Shown here: in pieces, positions 38,992 to 47,975 of the stretch
Numbering within the stretch: the first letter of the stretch is position 1
How the letters are laid out: every line of letters starts with the position of its first letter
Assembly (NCBI GenBank): GCA_902773665.1
Contig: CACYFF010000002.1
Span: 1-64,000, forward strand
DNA length: 64,000 nt
Reading direction: 5' to 3'
Source: an uncultured Eubacteriales bacterium
GTDB lineage: Bacteria > Bacillota > Clostridia > Peptostreptococcales > Anaerovoracaceae
The notes under the pieces: model-generated
Databases searched by the model: none
The model's input: the letters and a program-made list of their open reading frames with translations, nothing else
Told to the model about the DNA's origin: nothing
Made by a program: the position numbers and the translations under genes

Positions 38992-39972
38992 TTACTGTTC
39001 CTGCAGACGCGGGTCGAGCTTGTCGCGGACCGCGTCGCCGAGGAAGTTGAATGCAACGACCAGGATGAGGATCGCAATACCGGGAGCCAGCGTAATGGTC
39101 GGGTTTCTGTCCAGATAGGACTTGGTCTGATAGACCATAAGGCCCCAGCTGGTCATGGGCGGCTGCGCGCCGATGCCCAGGAAGGACAGGCTGGATTCGG
39201 TGAGGATGTTGCCCGGGATGTTGTTGGTGAGCATGACGATCAGGGTGGGCAGACAGTTGGGCAGGATGTGCCGCAGCATGATCTTCCACCGCTTAACGCC
39301 GATGGACGTTGCCGCTTCCACGTATTCCTTCTCTCTTAAGGAAAGCACTTCGGAGCGGACGACTCTGGCGGTGCCGGCCCAGTTGACAAAGCTCAGGGCC
39401 AGGAAGATCGTCAGGAAGCCCGGTCCGATGGTGTAGGAAACGACCATCGCCAGAAGCAGCGAGGGGAATGCCATGCAGATGTCTGCAAGACGCATGATGA
39501 TCATGTCGACTTTGCCGCCGACGAAGCCTGCCGTGATGCCCAGGATGGTGCCCAGAGTCATGGAGACCAGCGTCGGGAAAAGGCCGATCATCAGGGAGAT
39601 GCGTCCGCCGTAGATCATGCGGGACAATACGTCGCGGCCCAGCTTATCGCAGCCCAGCAGATGCTCTGGGGAGGGCTTTGCGAGACCCTGCGAAAGATCC
39701 TGCGCCAAAGGATCGTAGGGAGCGAACAGCGGAGCGCCGACGCACACCACGATATACAGGATGATGACGATCAGGGAGATGAGGGCCACCTTGTTGTGCT
39801 TGAAGATGCTCCAGAACTGCTCCCAGAGGGTCTGGTTCGGAGCGATCTCCGCCTCCGCGGATTCCTCCACGTGGATGGGCTCGAGACCGTCTGCGGGGAT
39901 CCAGGCAGTGCCTTCCGCCGGAGCCGGATTCGTCGTGACCGCAGCAGCGGCCAGTTTCTTTTTACCGAACAT
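38992..39972 (-). CDS. Dipeptide/oligopeptide ABC transporter permease (DppC type)
   Basis: The ATG at 39970-39972 is 5 nt after GGAGG. An in-frame GTG two codons earlier lies on the site itself. The 326-residue permease has a ~70-residue cytoplasmic N terminus, about six helices and the EAA loop EAATSIGVKRWKIMLRHILP. SPEHLLGCDKLGRDVLSRMI is the DppC hallmark. It pairs with the DppB-type permease just upstream. Confidence 0.92.
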   Translation of the reverse strand: MFGKKKLAAAAVTTNPAPAEGTAWIPADGLEPIHVEESAEAEIAPNQTLWEQFWSIFKHNKVALISLIVIILYIVVCVGAPLFAPYDPLAQDLSQGLAKPSPEHLLGCDKLGRDVLSRMIYGGRISLMIGLFPTLVSMTLGTILGITAGFVGGKVDMIIMRLADICMAFPSLLLAMVVSYTIGPGFLTIFLALSFVNWAGTARVVRSEVLSLREKEYVEAATSIGVKRWKIMLRHILPNCLPTLIVMLTNNIPGNILTESSLSFLGIGAQPPMTSWGLMVYQTKSYLDRNPTITLAPGIAILILVVAFNFLGDAVRDKLDPRLQEQ

Positions 39973-39981
39973 AGGCACCTC

Positions 39982-40902
39982 CTACTGCGTACGGATCTTC
40001 GGATCCAGGAAGGAATACAGGATATCCGCCACCAGGTTGCCTACGATGATGATCATCGTGGAGAAGATGACGGAGCTTTGCAGCAGCGGCATATCTCTCT
40101 GGGAGATGGCGCTTACCATCAACTGGCCGATACCGCCGATGCCGAATACGGATTCGGTGATGACGGCGCCGGACAGAAGGCTGGCAAACTGCATGGCCAT
40201 CATGGTGACCACCGGGATCATGGAGTTCTTCAGGCCGTGCCGGATGACGACGGCGCTCTCCACGAGGCCCTTGGCTCTTGCCGTACGGATGTAATCGTTC
40301 TTCATGACGCCGAGCAGGCTGGAACGGGTGAGACGGGCGATGGAGCCGGAAGAAGCCCAGCCCAGAACGATGGCCGGCATGATCATGTGGCGTATGGTGG
40401 AATAGCCCGAGATCGGCAGCAATTTCAGTTTGTATCCCAGGAAGTACTGCAGCAGCATCGCCGCCCAGAAGACCGGCAGAGAGATGCCGACCAGAGAGAA
40501 TCCCATCAGGATGCGGTCCAGCAGGGAGTCTTTTTTAATGGCAGAGATGATGCCGGTCGGTATGCCTATGATCCAGGCTACCAACGCGGACGTGATCGCC
40601 AGCTTAACAGTATTCGGGAATGCTGTCATGATCAGCTGGGTGACGGGCCGTTTCAACTTGTATGATTGCCCCAGGTCTCCGTGAAGCATATTCCACAGGT
40701 ATCGCCCGAATCGTATCATCAGCGGGTCATTCAGGCCCATTTGCTCGGTTACTCTGTCGATTACTTGCTGATTTACTTTTTCTTTCATCATGACCTGGAT
40801 CGGATTGCCCGGAAGCACCTGCAGGAGCAGGAACACGATCAGGATGATGGCGATAATGATGGGAATCGTCACGAGGACACGGTTAACGATATATTTAACC
40901 AT
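39982..40902 (-). CDS. Dipeptide/oligopeptide ABC transporter permease (DppB type)
   Basis: The 306-residue protein starts with the membrane helix VNRVLVTIPIIIAIILIVFL and has the family pattern: LPGNPIQVMM, LGLNDPL-like MGLNDPLMIRFGRYLWNMLH, GDLGQSYKLKRPV and the ATPase-docking TARAKGLVESAVVIRHGLKN. It forms the channel with DppC. A strong hairpin separates it from the binding-protein gene, likely setting different expression levels. Confidence 0.92.
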   Translation of the reverse strand: MVKYIVNRVLVTIPIIIAIILIVFLLLQVLPGNPIQVMMKEKVNQQVIDRVTEQMGLNDPLMIRFGRYLWNMLHGDLGQSYKLKRPVTQLIMTAFPNTVKLAITSALVAWIIGIPTGIISAIKKDSLLDRILMGFSLVGISLPVFWAAMLLQYFLGYKLKLLPISGYSTIRHMIMPAIVLGWASSGSIARLTRSSLLGVMKNDYIRTARAKGLVESAVVIRHGLKNSMIPVVTMMAMQFASLLSGAVITESVFGIGGIGQLMVSAISQRDMPLLQSSVIFSTMIIIVGNLVADILYSFLDPKIRTQ

Positions 40903-40928
40903 TCCTCTAAATCCTTTTTAACCATAAT

Positions 40929-40959
40929 GGGGAGTGCCCCCGAAGAGGCGGCACTCCCC
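40929..40959 (-). terminator. Intercistronic hairpin after the peptide-binding protein gene
   Basis: GGGGAGTGCC/GGCACTCCCC is a strong 10-bp stem without a U-run. It parallels the hairpin after the amino acid binding-protein gene at 25327 and probably protects the binding-protein message. Confidence 0.65.
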
Positions 40960-41005
40960 AAAATTTTAAGAGTCGTTTGTTTCAGTTTCCGTTACGGAAC
41001 CGCAA

Positions 41006-42703
41006 TTAGTTTTCCAGATAGGTCTCGTAGTAACCGCAGTCACCGTAGCCGGCCCACATGGGAACGAAGCCCTTTACACGATCCTGCAGGACTCTGACCT
41101 TCTGCTTGTGCCACAGAACGATCATGGCTGCATCGTCGCGGGTGATCAGCTTATCCAGAGCTGCGTATTCAGCTTCTCTGGCTTCCGGATCGGTCATGTG
41201 TCTGGCAGCTTCGAGTCTTGCGATAGCATCGGTGTTGTAGTAGTTCCAGGATCTTCTCACGTTGGAGGAAGAACCATACATCTGATACAGGAAGTTATCG
41301 GGGTCGTTGAAGTCAGCAGTCCAGGACGTTCTGTACATCGGGGAACCGCCGGTCGCTCTCAGATCGTACCAGGAAGCGGAATCCATCTGCTTGATGGTGC
41401 AGCGGACGCCGATCGCTTCGAAGTAGGACTGGATCGCTTCGTTGACTTCGATATCGCTCTGGCTGGAGTCGGTGGTCTGAACGATCTCAAGATCGAAACC
41501 GTCTTCATAACCGGCTTCCTTCAGCAGCTCTCTAGCCTGGTCGGGATCATAGGGGATCGCACCGATCTCGGGGTCATAGCCCGGGACGCCGGGAGCGAGG
41601 AAGGTGCCTGCGGGAGTCGCAGCGCCGTAGTACTGGGTGTCGATCAGGGTCTGTCTGTCGATCGCCAGCTGCAGAGCCTTTCTGACTCTGACGTCGTTGA
41701 GGGGCTCGATGGACTCGTTGATGTGCAGGTAGCTGGTGCCCAGAACGGTCTTGATGTTGATGTTGTCCGCATAAGCGGGGTCGTCTCTGTAGACGGGGAT
41801 CTGGTCGAGCGCGTGGTCCATATCGAAGATATCGATCTGGCCGGCGTCGAACAGCATCTTTTCAGTCTGTGCATCGGGGATGATGCGGATGAGGATACCA
41901 TCCATCTTGTTGGCGCCTCTCCAGTAATCCGGGTTGGTCTTCAGGAAGACGTGGTCGTTCAGGACCCATTCGGAAAGTTCGAACGGACCGGAGCCGCAGA
42001 AGTACTCGGGATCGGAGCCGTACAGGGAGGTCATCGGGCCGCCGCCGGCTTCGTCAGCTGCTTCGCCCGCTTCTCTGTTGCACAGAGACCATGCGGGGGT
42101 AGACAGGCAAGCCAGGAACGGGGCATAGGCAGACTCGAGGACGATGTCCACGTCGTAGTCGCCGTTGATGATGATGCCGGTGCCTTCGACCGTGTCGATC
42201 TTGCCGTCCAGCATATCCTGAGCGCCCTTGATCATATCCATCCAGGAGGTGTTAACAGCAGCTCTTTCCGGCTGCAGCATGCGGTCGACGGTGTACAGAA
42301 CGTCGTCGGCAGTCAGCATCTCACCGTTGTGGAACTTGACGTCGTCTCTCAGATGGAAACTGTAGGTGAGACCGTCATCGCTGACTTCCCAGCTTTCAGC
42401 AACACTGGGAACGGTGACGTTTTCGCCGGCTTCATTCGTCTCGGTGCGGACCAGGGTATCCATGCAGTTCATCATTAAGATGTAGTCTGCGGTGGTGCAG
42501 GCCGGATCTGCGGATTCGGGTTCTGCCTGATAGGTGATTCTCAGCACGTTCTCAGGGAAGCCGTCTTCGTAAACAACAGCAGAGGTTTCGCCTTCGCCGC
42601 CTTCAGCAGGCTCGGCAGGTTCCGTCTCTCCGCCGCCGCTGGTGCAAGCCGCCATAGAGAATACCATGGCCAGCGCCAGCAGGATAGCAAGCAGTTTCTT
42701 CAT
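41006..42703 (-). CDS. Dipeptide/oligopeptide ABC transporter, substrate-binding lipoprotein
   Basis: The 565-residue SBP family 5 protein has a lipoprotein signal (KKLLAILLALAMVFSMAACT) nearly identical to that of the amino acid binding protein at 26250. It then shows the fold's YSFHLRDDVKFHNGEMLTAD, GSGPFELSEWV, DVRVRKALQLAIDRQTL and PYDPDQARELLKEAGYEDGF. It delivers peptides to the DppBCDF system. A TTTACG-17-TATAAT promoter lies upstream near 42750. Ligand specificity is not evident. Nickel or heme versions exist, but no matching context is seen. Confidence 0.92.
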   Translation of the reverse strand: MKKLLAILLALAMVFSMAACTSGGGETEPAEPAEGGEGETSAVVYEDGFPENVLRITYQAEPESADPACTTADYILMMNCMDTLVRTETNEAGENVTVPSVAESWEVSDDGLTYSFHLRDDVKFHNGEMLTADDVLYTVDRMLQPERAAVNTSWMDMIKGAQDMLDGKIDTVEGTGIIINGDYDVDIVLESAYAPFLACLSTPAWSLCNREAGEAADEAGGGPMTSLYGSDPEYFCGSGPFELSEWVLNDHVFLKTNPDYWRGANKMDGILIRIIPDAQTEKMLFDAGQIDIFDMDHALDQIPVYRDDPAYADNINIKTVLGTSYLHINESIEPLNDVRVRKALQLAIDRQTLIDTQYYGAATPAGTFLAPGVPGYDPEIGAIPYDPDQARELLKEAGYEDGFDLEIVQTTDSSQSDIEVNEAIQSYFEAIGVRCTIKQMDSASWYDLRATGGSPMYRTSWTADFNDPDNFLYQMYGSSSNVRRSWNYYNTDAIARLEAARHMTDPEAREAEYAALDKLITRDDAAMIVLWHKQKVRVLQDRVKGFVPMWAGYGDCGYYETYLEN

Positions 42704-42800
42704 ATAGTGTTTCCTCCTTCCACTATTTTCAAACTGATTTATGTGCCTATTATACGCTTTTGTGAAGATTTCGTAAAGATTTCCATAAGTGTCATAAACT

Positions 42801-45017
42801 TTATCTTTTTCGTCTTCGGTCGTATTTTCCGTTAGCTCTCGCGAAACACTCCTCGCAGACGCCGAATTTATGGCGAAATGGAAGCTCTTTACCGCAAATT
42901 CTGCACTTCTTCATAGAAAGTCGCTGACGCGACAGAAGCTCCATGATGCGGGCAGAGATCTCGTTCTTGCGTATAAGGACCGTACGCAGATCTTCGGTAT
43001 GGGCGGCGGTAAACGTCTCAATATAATGGTAGAGCATGTCGCAGGCCTTAAACCGGACTTCCAGGGCATCCAGCGGCGTATCCTCCGACGGCGCGATGGG
43101 CAGGTAATCCATATACCGTCCGGTGCGGGAGGATTTCTCGTCCCGGAACAGATCCAGCCACAGTTCTTTTAACACTTCGTTCTTCTCGTCGAAGGGGATC
43201 ATGACGAACTTGTACACCAGGTCCTTGTCGCTGGTTTCCCGCTCCAGCTCTTCGGCCAGAGCAATCTCCACGGACAGGTCCGCGTGCTCGAAGCCGGATT
43301 TCGGTTCGATCTCGCCCCACTTGCTCATCAGCTGGGAGATCGTCCCTTCGATGCCTGTCAGAGAATACGGAAAGCCGATGCGGGCTTCCCGGATCTGGGG
43401 GATGTCAGAGAAGATCGCCCGCCGCACCATCTTCCGCTCCTCGATGGAGCCGGCGTAGCCTTTGGGGAACATGCCGTAGCGTCCGGCGCGCCCTGCGATC
43501 TGCTTGATCTCTGTGGGGGTCAGCGGACGCTGCTGGGTGCCGTCGAATTTTTCCGTCGTCAGGAAGATGACCCGTTCAATGGGCAGGTTGAGCCCCATGC
43601 CGATGGCGTCCGTCGCCACGACGATGTCCGTCTCGCCGTTGACGTAGCGCTTCACCTCGTTGCGCCGCACGTCGTAAGGCAGCGCCCCGTAGATGACGCT
43701 GCAGCGGAAGCCTTTTCTCTGCAGCTCTCCCGCCACCGCGTGCACGTCCTTGCGGGAGAAGACGATAAAAGCGGTACCCCGTCTGGCTTCCTTCGTAAAG
43801 TCGGAGCTGATGCGGTCATCGAAGGCCAGCGGCACCAGCCGCTCGTGGCGCACCACCTCGTAGGTGTCGCCGCAGGCCGCGATGACGTTCTTCACCACGG
43901 TCTCCGCCTCCGGCGCCAGGCACACGTGCACGAGATCCGCCCGCACGCCCAGGAGGGCGAAGGTCCAGGCGGATCCCCGCTGGCTGTCGGTGATCATCTG
44001 GGCCTCGTCGATGACCGCCAGATCGTATTCGGTCTCGAAGTTCAGCACCTCGATCGTGGAGGACTGCACCCAGGAGAACGGGATGCCGATCTCCTCCTCG
44101 CCGGTCTTTAAGGAGCAGGGGCAGCCGGCCTCGTTGAGCTCCTCGAATTTTTCGTAAGCCAAAAGCCGCAGCGGCGCCAGATAGATGCCGCTCTCCGCTT
44201 CCTTGAGCGCGTTCAGCGCATCGTAGCTCTTGCCGCTGTTCGTGGGGCCGATATGCAGGATAAAGTGGCGCTTCTTCTGCCGCGCCAGGGGGAACAGATC
44301 CGGATAGGTCTCCGGCATGGCATCCAACAGGCCGCTCTTTACCTTGTTGCGGCTGCGTTCCTCCCGCTGGTACTGCTCCGCTCCGCGCTTCAACTGCGGA
44401 TTCTTTGCCAGAAGGTTCGCGATGGTCTTCTCCGTAAAGGACCTTCCGATCTGGAACGCGTGGTCCTCCATGAAATCCTGGTAGCCCGCCGTATGCTCCT
44501 TGATGAGGGCCTTGGTGTTGAGCCCCGCCTTGTCGTGGACCCGGCGCAGCAGCCGCAGGCTCCGGTCGATGTCCTGATCTTCCCGCGCGATCAGGTGCAG
44601 CAGATAATTGTCCGCCGGATTGCCGTTGAAGAGGATGGCGCGGATCATCCGGTCGGACAGCACGCCCTTTTCCGTAATGCGCTCCATGTAGCTGCGGATG
44701 CCGGAAGCTTTGACCGTCCCGGTCTTGCCGGGGGTGAACCGGACAAAGTACTCCCGGAACGTCTCCCGCACGATCTCGTCCAGCACGCCGCTGTAGCGCA
44801 CCGGCGCCTCCGCAAGGCCGCAGTCCGTCAGGAGCTGGGCGCAGGCGCGCTTCAGCTGGGCCCGGCAGCGCTTCTTTTCCTTTGCTTCCGGAGAACTGTC
44901 GTCCTCCGGTCCTTCTATCTCCGCTCTTCTGGCGTTTTTCGCCTCGTTTTTGATGCGGAGGTAGTCTTTTAACAGTTTTTCGATCTCTTTGATCTGTTCT
45001 TGCACAATTTCACTCAT
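42801..45017 (-). CDS. Suv3-like ATP-dependent (RNA) helicase with C-terminal zinc ribbon
   Basis: The 738-residue superfamily 2 helicase resembles mitochondrial Suv3 more than typical bacterial DEAD-box proteins. Motif I is HIGPTNSGKSYDALNAL (~residue 255), motif II VIDEAQMI, motif III-like VHVCLAPEAE, then FSRKDVHAVAGEL, TDIVVATDAIGMGLNLPIERV (motif V) and QIAGRAGRYG (motif VI). The N-terminal ~240 residues are charged and helical. The last ~40 residues form a zinc ribbon (CRICGKEL ... GVCEECFARANG) with a basic tail. RNA unwinding or decay is the likely role by homology. It is monocistronic and divergent from the CoA-transferase gene. Confidence 0.85.
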   Translation of the reverse strand: MSEIVQEQIKEIEKLLKDYLRIKNEAKNARRAEIEGPEDDSSPEAKEKKRCRAQLKRACAQLLTDCGLAEAPVRYSGVLDEIVRETFREYFVRFTPGKTGTVKASGIRSYMERITEKGVLSDRMIRAILFNGNPADNYLLHLIAREDQDIDRSLRLLRRVHDKAGLNTKALIKEHTAGYQDFMEDHAFQIGRSFTEKTIANLLAKNPQLKRGAEQYQREERSRNKVKSGLLDAMPETYPDLFPLARQKKRHFILHIGPTNSGKSYDALNALKEAESGIYLAPLRLLAYEKFEELNEAGCPCSLKTGEEEIGIPFSWVQSSTIEVLNFETEYDLAVIDEAQMITDSQRGSAWTFALLGVRADLVHVCLAPEAETVVKNVIAACGDTYEVVRHERLVPLAFDDRISSDFTKEARRGTAFIVFSRKDVHAVAGELQRKGFRCSVIYGALPYDVRRNEVKRYVNGETDIVVATDAIGMGLNLPIERVIFLTTEKFDGTQQRPLTPTEIKQIAGRAGRYGMFPKGYAGSIEERKMVRRAIFSDIPQIREARIGFPYSLTGIEGTISQLMSKWGEIEPKSGFEHADLSVEIALAEELERETSDKDLVYKFVMIPFDEKNEVLKELWLDLFRDEKSSRTGRYMDYLPIAPSEDTPLDALEVRFKACDMLYHYIETFTAAHTEDLRTVLIRKNEISARIMELLSRQRLSMKKCRICGKELPFRHKFGVCEECFARANGKYDRRRKR

Positions 45018-45061
45018 GGCACCATTTTACTATACCCGCCGTCCCGGGGCTACAATTTCTA

Positions 45062-45118
45062 TTGCGCGGAAGGGCCTGCAGGTGTAAAATAGATAAAAGA
45101 TTGTTAAAGTCCTAACAA
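45062..45118 (+). promoter_or_regulatory. CoA-transferase promoter with candidate Rex operator
   Basis: TTGCGC (45062-45067) and TAAAAT (45085-45090) are 17 bp apart. At 45101-45118, just after the expected transcript start, TTGTTAAAGTCCTAACAA matches the Rex consensus TTGTTAANNNNTTAACAA with one mismatch. NADH-dependent control would fit the enzyme's role. Confidence 0.6.
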
Positions 45119-45133
45119 ATAAGGAGTTTGCTT

Positions 45134-46489
45134 ATGTATAAAACCACTTCATTGGAAAGACACTATAAAGAAAAACTCATTACCGCAGATCAGGCGGCCG
45201 CACTGGTACGCCCCGGCGACCGGGTCCACTTCGGACTGGGCTGCGGCCAGGTCGTGGACATCGACGCCGCGCTGGCCAAGCGTGCGGACGAACTGTCCCA
45301 GGTGACCATCTTCAGCACCGCGTCCCTGATCGACAAACCCTTCAAAGTCTACGAAGCGACCACGTCCAACAGCCAGGTGCGCTTTGTTTCGGCTCACTAC
45401 GGCCCGGCAGACCGCCACATGAGCGACGCCGGCCGCTGCGCCTATCTGCCCATGATGTTCCGGGAACTGCCGAAATACTGGACGAGCAACAACAACGAAC
45501 TGGATATCGCGTTCTTCCAGGTAGCCCCCATGGACGAATTCGGCAACTTCAACCTGGGTCCCCAGGTCTCCGACATGTGGGGCGTCATCCGCGCCGCAAA
45601 GAAGATCGTGGTGGAGGTCAACGAAAACATGCCCATCGCCCACGGGCATCAGACCCAGCTCAATCTGTACGCCATCGACCACGTGGTGGAAGGGTCGAAC
45701 AGCCCGCTGCCCGTCATCGACAGAAAGGAACCCACGCCCACGGAGCGCCGGATCGCCTCCCGCGTCGTGGAACGCATCAAGAGCAACAGCACGCTGCAGC
45801 TCGGTATCGGCGGCCTGCCTTCCTGCATCGGAAGCCTCATCGCGGAATCCGATCTGAAGAACATCAACGCCCACACCGAGATGTTCGTGGACGCCTACGT
45901 GGACCTGTTCGAAGCCGGCAAGCTGACGGGCAACAAGAACGTGGACCGCGGCAAGGCGGTATACACCTTCGCCGGCGGCACCAAGCGCCTGTACGACTTT
46001 ATCGACGACAACCCGATCTGCTGCACGGCGCCGGTGGACTACGTCAACGATACCCACGTCATCTCCAGCATCGACGACTTCGTGTCCATCAACGGCTGCA
46101 TCCAGGTCGACCTGTACGGCCAGGTGTGCTCCGAGACCGTCGGTACGCGGCAGATCTCCGGCAACGGCGGCCAGCTGGACTTCGTCATGGGCGCCTTCAG
46201 CTCCAAGAGAGGCCAGAGCTTCCTCTGCACGCCCTCCACGTTCACCAAACCGGACGGCACCGTGGAATCCCTCATCGTGCCGACCCTCACCCAGGGTTCC
46301 GTCGTAACGACGCCGCGCCAGGCGACCCACTACATCGTAACGGAGTTCGGCGCCGCCGACCTGAAGGGCAAGAGCACCTGGGAGCGGGCCGAACTGCTCA
46401 TCAGCATCGCCCACCCGGATTTCCAGGATCAGCTGATCAAGGACGCCGAAGCCATGGGCCTCTGGAACCGCACCAACAGAAGATTTTAA
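45134..46489 (+). CDS. Acetyl-CoA hydrolase/transferase family CoA-transferase
   Basis: The ATG at 45134 lies 7 nt after AAGGAG, giving 451 residues. Family signs are GDRVHFGLGCGQVVDIDAAL, LQLGIGGLPSCIGSLI, the likely catalytic Glu in NAHTEMFVDAYVDL and the oxyanion segment SGNGGQLDFVMGAFSS. The family includes butyryl-CoA:acetate, 4-hydroxybutyrate and succinyl-CoA:acetate CoA-transferases. For a fermenting clostridium an acyl-CoA:acetate transferase is most likely, but the acyl group cannot be read from sequence. No butyrate-pathway genes adjoin it. Regulation by Rex is suggested by the operator in its leader. Confidence 0.88.
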   Translation: MYKTTSLERHYKEKLITADQAAALVRPGDRVHFGLGCGQVVDIDAALAKRADELSQVTIFSTASLIDKPFKVYEATTSNSQVRFVSAHYGPADRHMSDAGRCAYLPMMFRELPKYWTSNNNELDIAFFQVAPMDEFGNFNLGPQVSDMWGVIRAAKKIVVEVNENMPIAHGHQTQLNLYAIDHVVEGSNSPLPVIDRKEPTPTERRIASRVVERIKSNSTLQLGIGGLPSCIGSLIAESDLKNINAHTEMFVDAYVDLFEAGKLTGNKNVDRGKAVYTFAGGTKRLYDFIDDNPICCTAPVDYVNDTHVISSIDDFVSINGCIQVDLYGQVCSETVGTRQISGNGGQLDFVMGAFSSKRGQSFLCTPSTFTKPDGTVESLIVPTLTQGSVVTTPRQATHYIVTEFGAADLKGKSTWERAELLISIAHPDFQDQLIKDAEAMGLWNRTNRRF

Positions 46490-46501
46490 AGCGAAAGCCT
46501 G

Positions 46502-46526
46502 CCGCCCGTACCGGGCGGCTTTTTTA
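46502..46526 (+). terminator. Terminator after the CoA-transferase gene
   Basis: GCCGCCCG/CGGGCGGC is an 8-bp stem with a 3-nt loop, followed by TTTTTT. Confidence 0.9.
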
Positions 46527-46567
46527 TGGCGGGGGGAATGTTGTATAATGGCATTGAGGAACAGAAA

Positions 46568-47572
46568 ATGATACTCGCATGCAACGCTCTATCCCACTTC
46601 CTGGTGGATGCGGTATGCCTGGCGACGCTGTTCGGTGCGGCGAAAAGCGGCACGGACATCGCCATCGCTGTGCTCATCTACAATACGCTAGCCTTTACGA
46701 CCCAGTGCCTTACGGGCTGGCTCGTGGACCGGCCGGGCCTTGCCCGCCTGCTGGAAGCCCCGTCCATGCTGTTGGTGGCGGCGGGTTATTTCCTGCCGGG
46801 ACCGCTGCTGCTGCGCGTGTGCCTCACGGGTTTGGGAAACAGCTTCTTCCACGTCTGCGGCGGCCGCGTGACCCTGGAGAAAAGCCGTGGCAAAGCGGCT
46901 CCCCTCGGTGTTTTTGTGGCGCCGGGAGCTTTGGGCGTTGCGATCGGCAAATGCTGGCCCCAGCTGGGAGCGGCGCTTTCCGTTCTGCTCATCCTGATGG
47001 CAGGCGCTGTGTTCCTCGCCTACCGGAAAGAACCGGCAGAACTGTTTGTGGTAGAGGAAAAGCGGCGCGGACCCTTCCCGCTACTCCCCGTCGCCGCCCT
47101 TACCATCGCCGTTGCGGTGCGGGCGATCGGCGGTTGTGCGGCAGTATTCCCCTGGAATACCGGCATTGCTACAGCAGTTGCGACGGCTGTCTTCGTCTTT
47201 GCAGGAAAGACAGCAGGCGGGTTCCTGTGCGACCGGACCGGCGCGGTAAAGTCTTCCGCCGTTTCGATCGTTCCATCAGCGATTCTGATCGCGTTCTGCG
47301 GGTTCAGCATGGGCGGATCGCTGTTGGGGCAGTTTCTGCTTAACCTCAGCATGCCCGTTACGCTCTGGCTGCTGTACCGGCTGCTGCCGGACGAGCCCGG
47401 TTTTGCCTTCGGCCTGGCGGCCTCGGCGCTTTGGCCGGGCACCCTGCTGGGTCAGCTCATCCAGCTGACCGGCGCGGCGCAGAAGGCGCTCATCCTGTTC
47501 AGTTTTCTTTTGGGGCTTGTCTCCGTTTGGTATAGCGTAATCTTTCTGAAGAAGAAAGGAGATCGACCATGA
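46568..47572 (+). CDS. MFS-like multi-pass membrane protein
   Basis: The ATG at 46568 follows GAGGAA and gives 334 residues with about ten to eleven hydrophobic helices in two halves: SHFLVDAVCLATLFGAAKSG, then TGWLVDRPGLARLLEAPSML and the second-half AGKTAGGFLCDRTGAVKSSA. The D-R-x-G loops at equivalent positions are the main-facilitator signature. It is shorter than usual MFS (~400), and its substrate is unknown. The next gene starts within its last bases, so it forms one operon with three small membrane proteins. A TATAAT box is present at 46545-46550. Confidence 0.7.
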   Translation: MILACNALSHFLVDAVCLATLFGAAKSGTDIAIAVLIYNTLAFTTQCLTGWLVDRPGLARLLEAPSMLLVAAGYFLPGPLLLRVCLTGLGNSFFHVCGGRVTLEKSRGKAAPLGVFVAPGALGVAIGKCWPQLGAALSVLLILMAGAVFLAYRKEPAELFVVEEKRRGPFPLLPVAALTIAVAVRAIGGCAAVFPWNTGIATAVATAVFVFAGKTAGGFLCDRTGAVKSSAVSIVPSAILIAFCGFSMGGSLLGQFLLNLSMPVTLWLLYRLLPDEPGFAFGLAASALWPGTLLGQLIQLTGAAQKALILFSFLLGLVSVWYSVIFLKKKGDRP

Positions 47573-47784
47573 AAAACATTTCCCGGATCTGGTTACTGAT
47601 TCTTTGTATGTTTGCCCTGTTTACGGCACCGGTCTTCGCCGATGCGGCGATCGGGCCGGCCTTCGCCATCGTCGGCGCCGGATTCATCCTGGCGGTCGCG
47701 GGGCTCATCATCTGCCTTGCTCTTTTGATCAAGACGATCCGCAGGCGCAAAAACAGCCGCACCCAGGAGGAGGATAAAAAATGA
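47569..47784 (+). CDS. Small membrane protein with signal-like N terminus (operon member 2)
   Basis: The 71-residue protein begins MKNISRIWLLILCMFALFTA followed by PVFADA, which reads as a cleavable signal peptide. One long membrane helix follows (GPAFAIVGAGFILAVAGLII, about residues 30-55) with a basic RRRKNSR tail, so the mature form would be a single-pass peptide of about 45 residues. It overlaps the stop of the MFS-like gene. No family is recognised. Its layout closely matches the next gene, although the sequences are not obviously alike. Confidence 0.6.
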   Translation: MKNISRIWLLILCMFALFTAPVFADAAIGPAFAIVGAGFILAVAGLIICLALLIKTIRRRKNSRTQEEDKK

Positions 47785-47972
47785 GACACTTTCGAAAGAT
47801 CCTGCCTGCCCTGCTGCTCATCCTGAGCGCAGGCGGCTATTCTTACGCGGATATCGCGCCCCTTCCGGAACCGCAGGAGGCCGGCATCAATTTCATCCCC
47901 ATCCTGCTCCTCATCGCCCTGATCGTTGCAGCAGCCTTGATCATCCGTGCGATCCTCCGGAAGAGAAAATAG
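47781..47972 (+). CDS. Small membrane protein with signal-like N terminus (operon member 3)
   Basis: The 63-residue protein starts MRHFRKILPALLLILSAGGY and SYADIAP, again a signal-peptide pattern. It continues with a short proline/glutamate linker and one helix (INFIPILLLIALIVAAALII) and ends in RAILRKRK. It overlaps the previous gene by 4 bp (ATGA) and is followed by the next gene after three bases. Tandem signal-helix peptides of this kind suggest a small membrane complex with the MFS-like protein. Function unknown. Confidence 0.6.
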   Translation: MRHFRKILPALLLILSAGGYSYADIAPLPEPQEAGINFIPILLLIALIVAAALIIRAILRKRK

Positions 47973-47975
47973 GCG

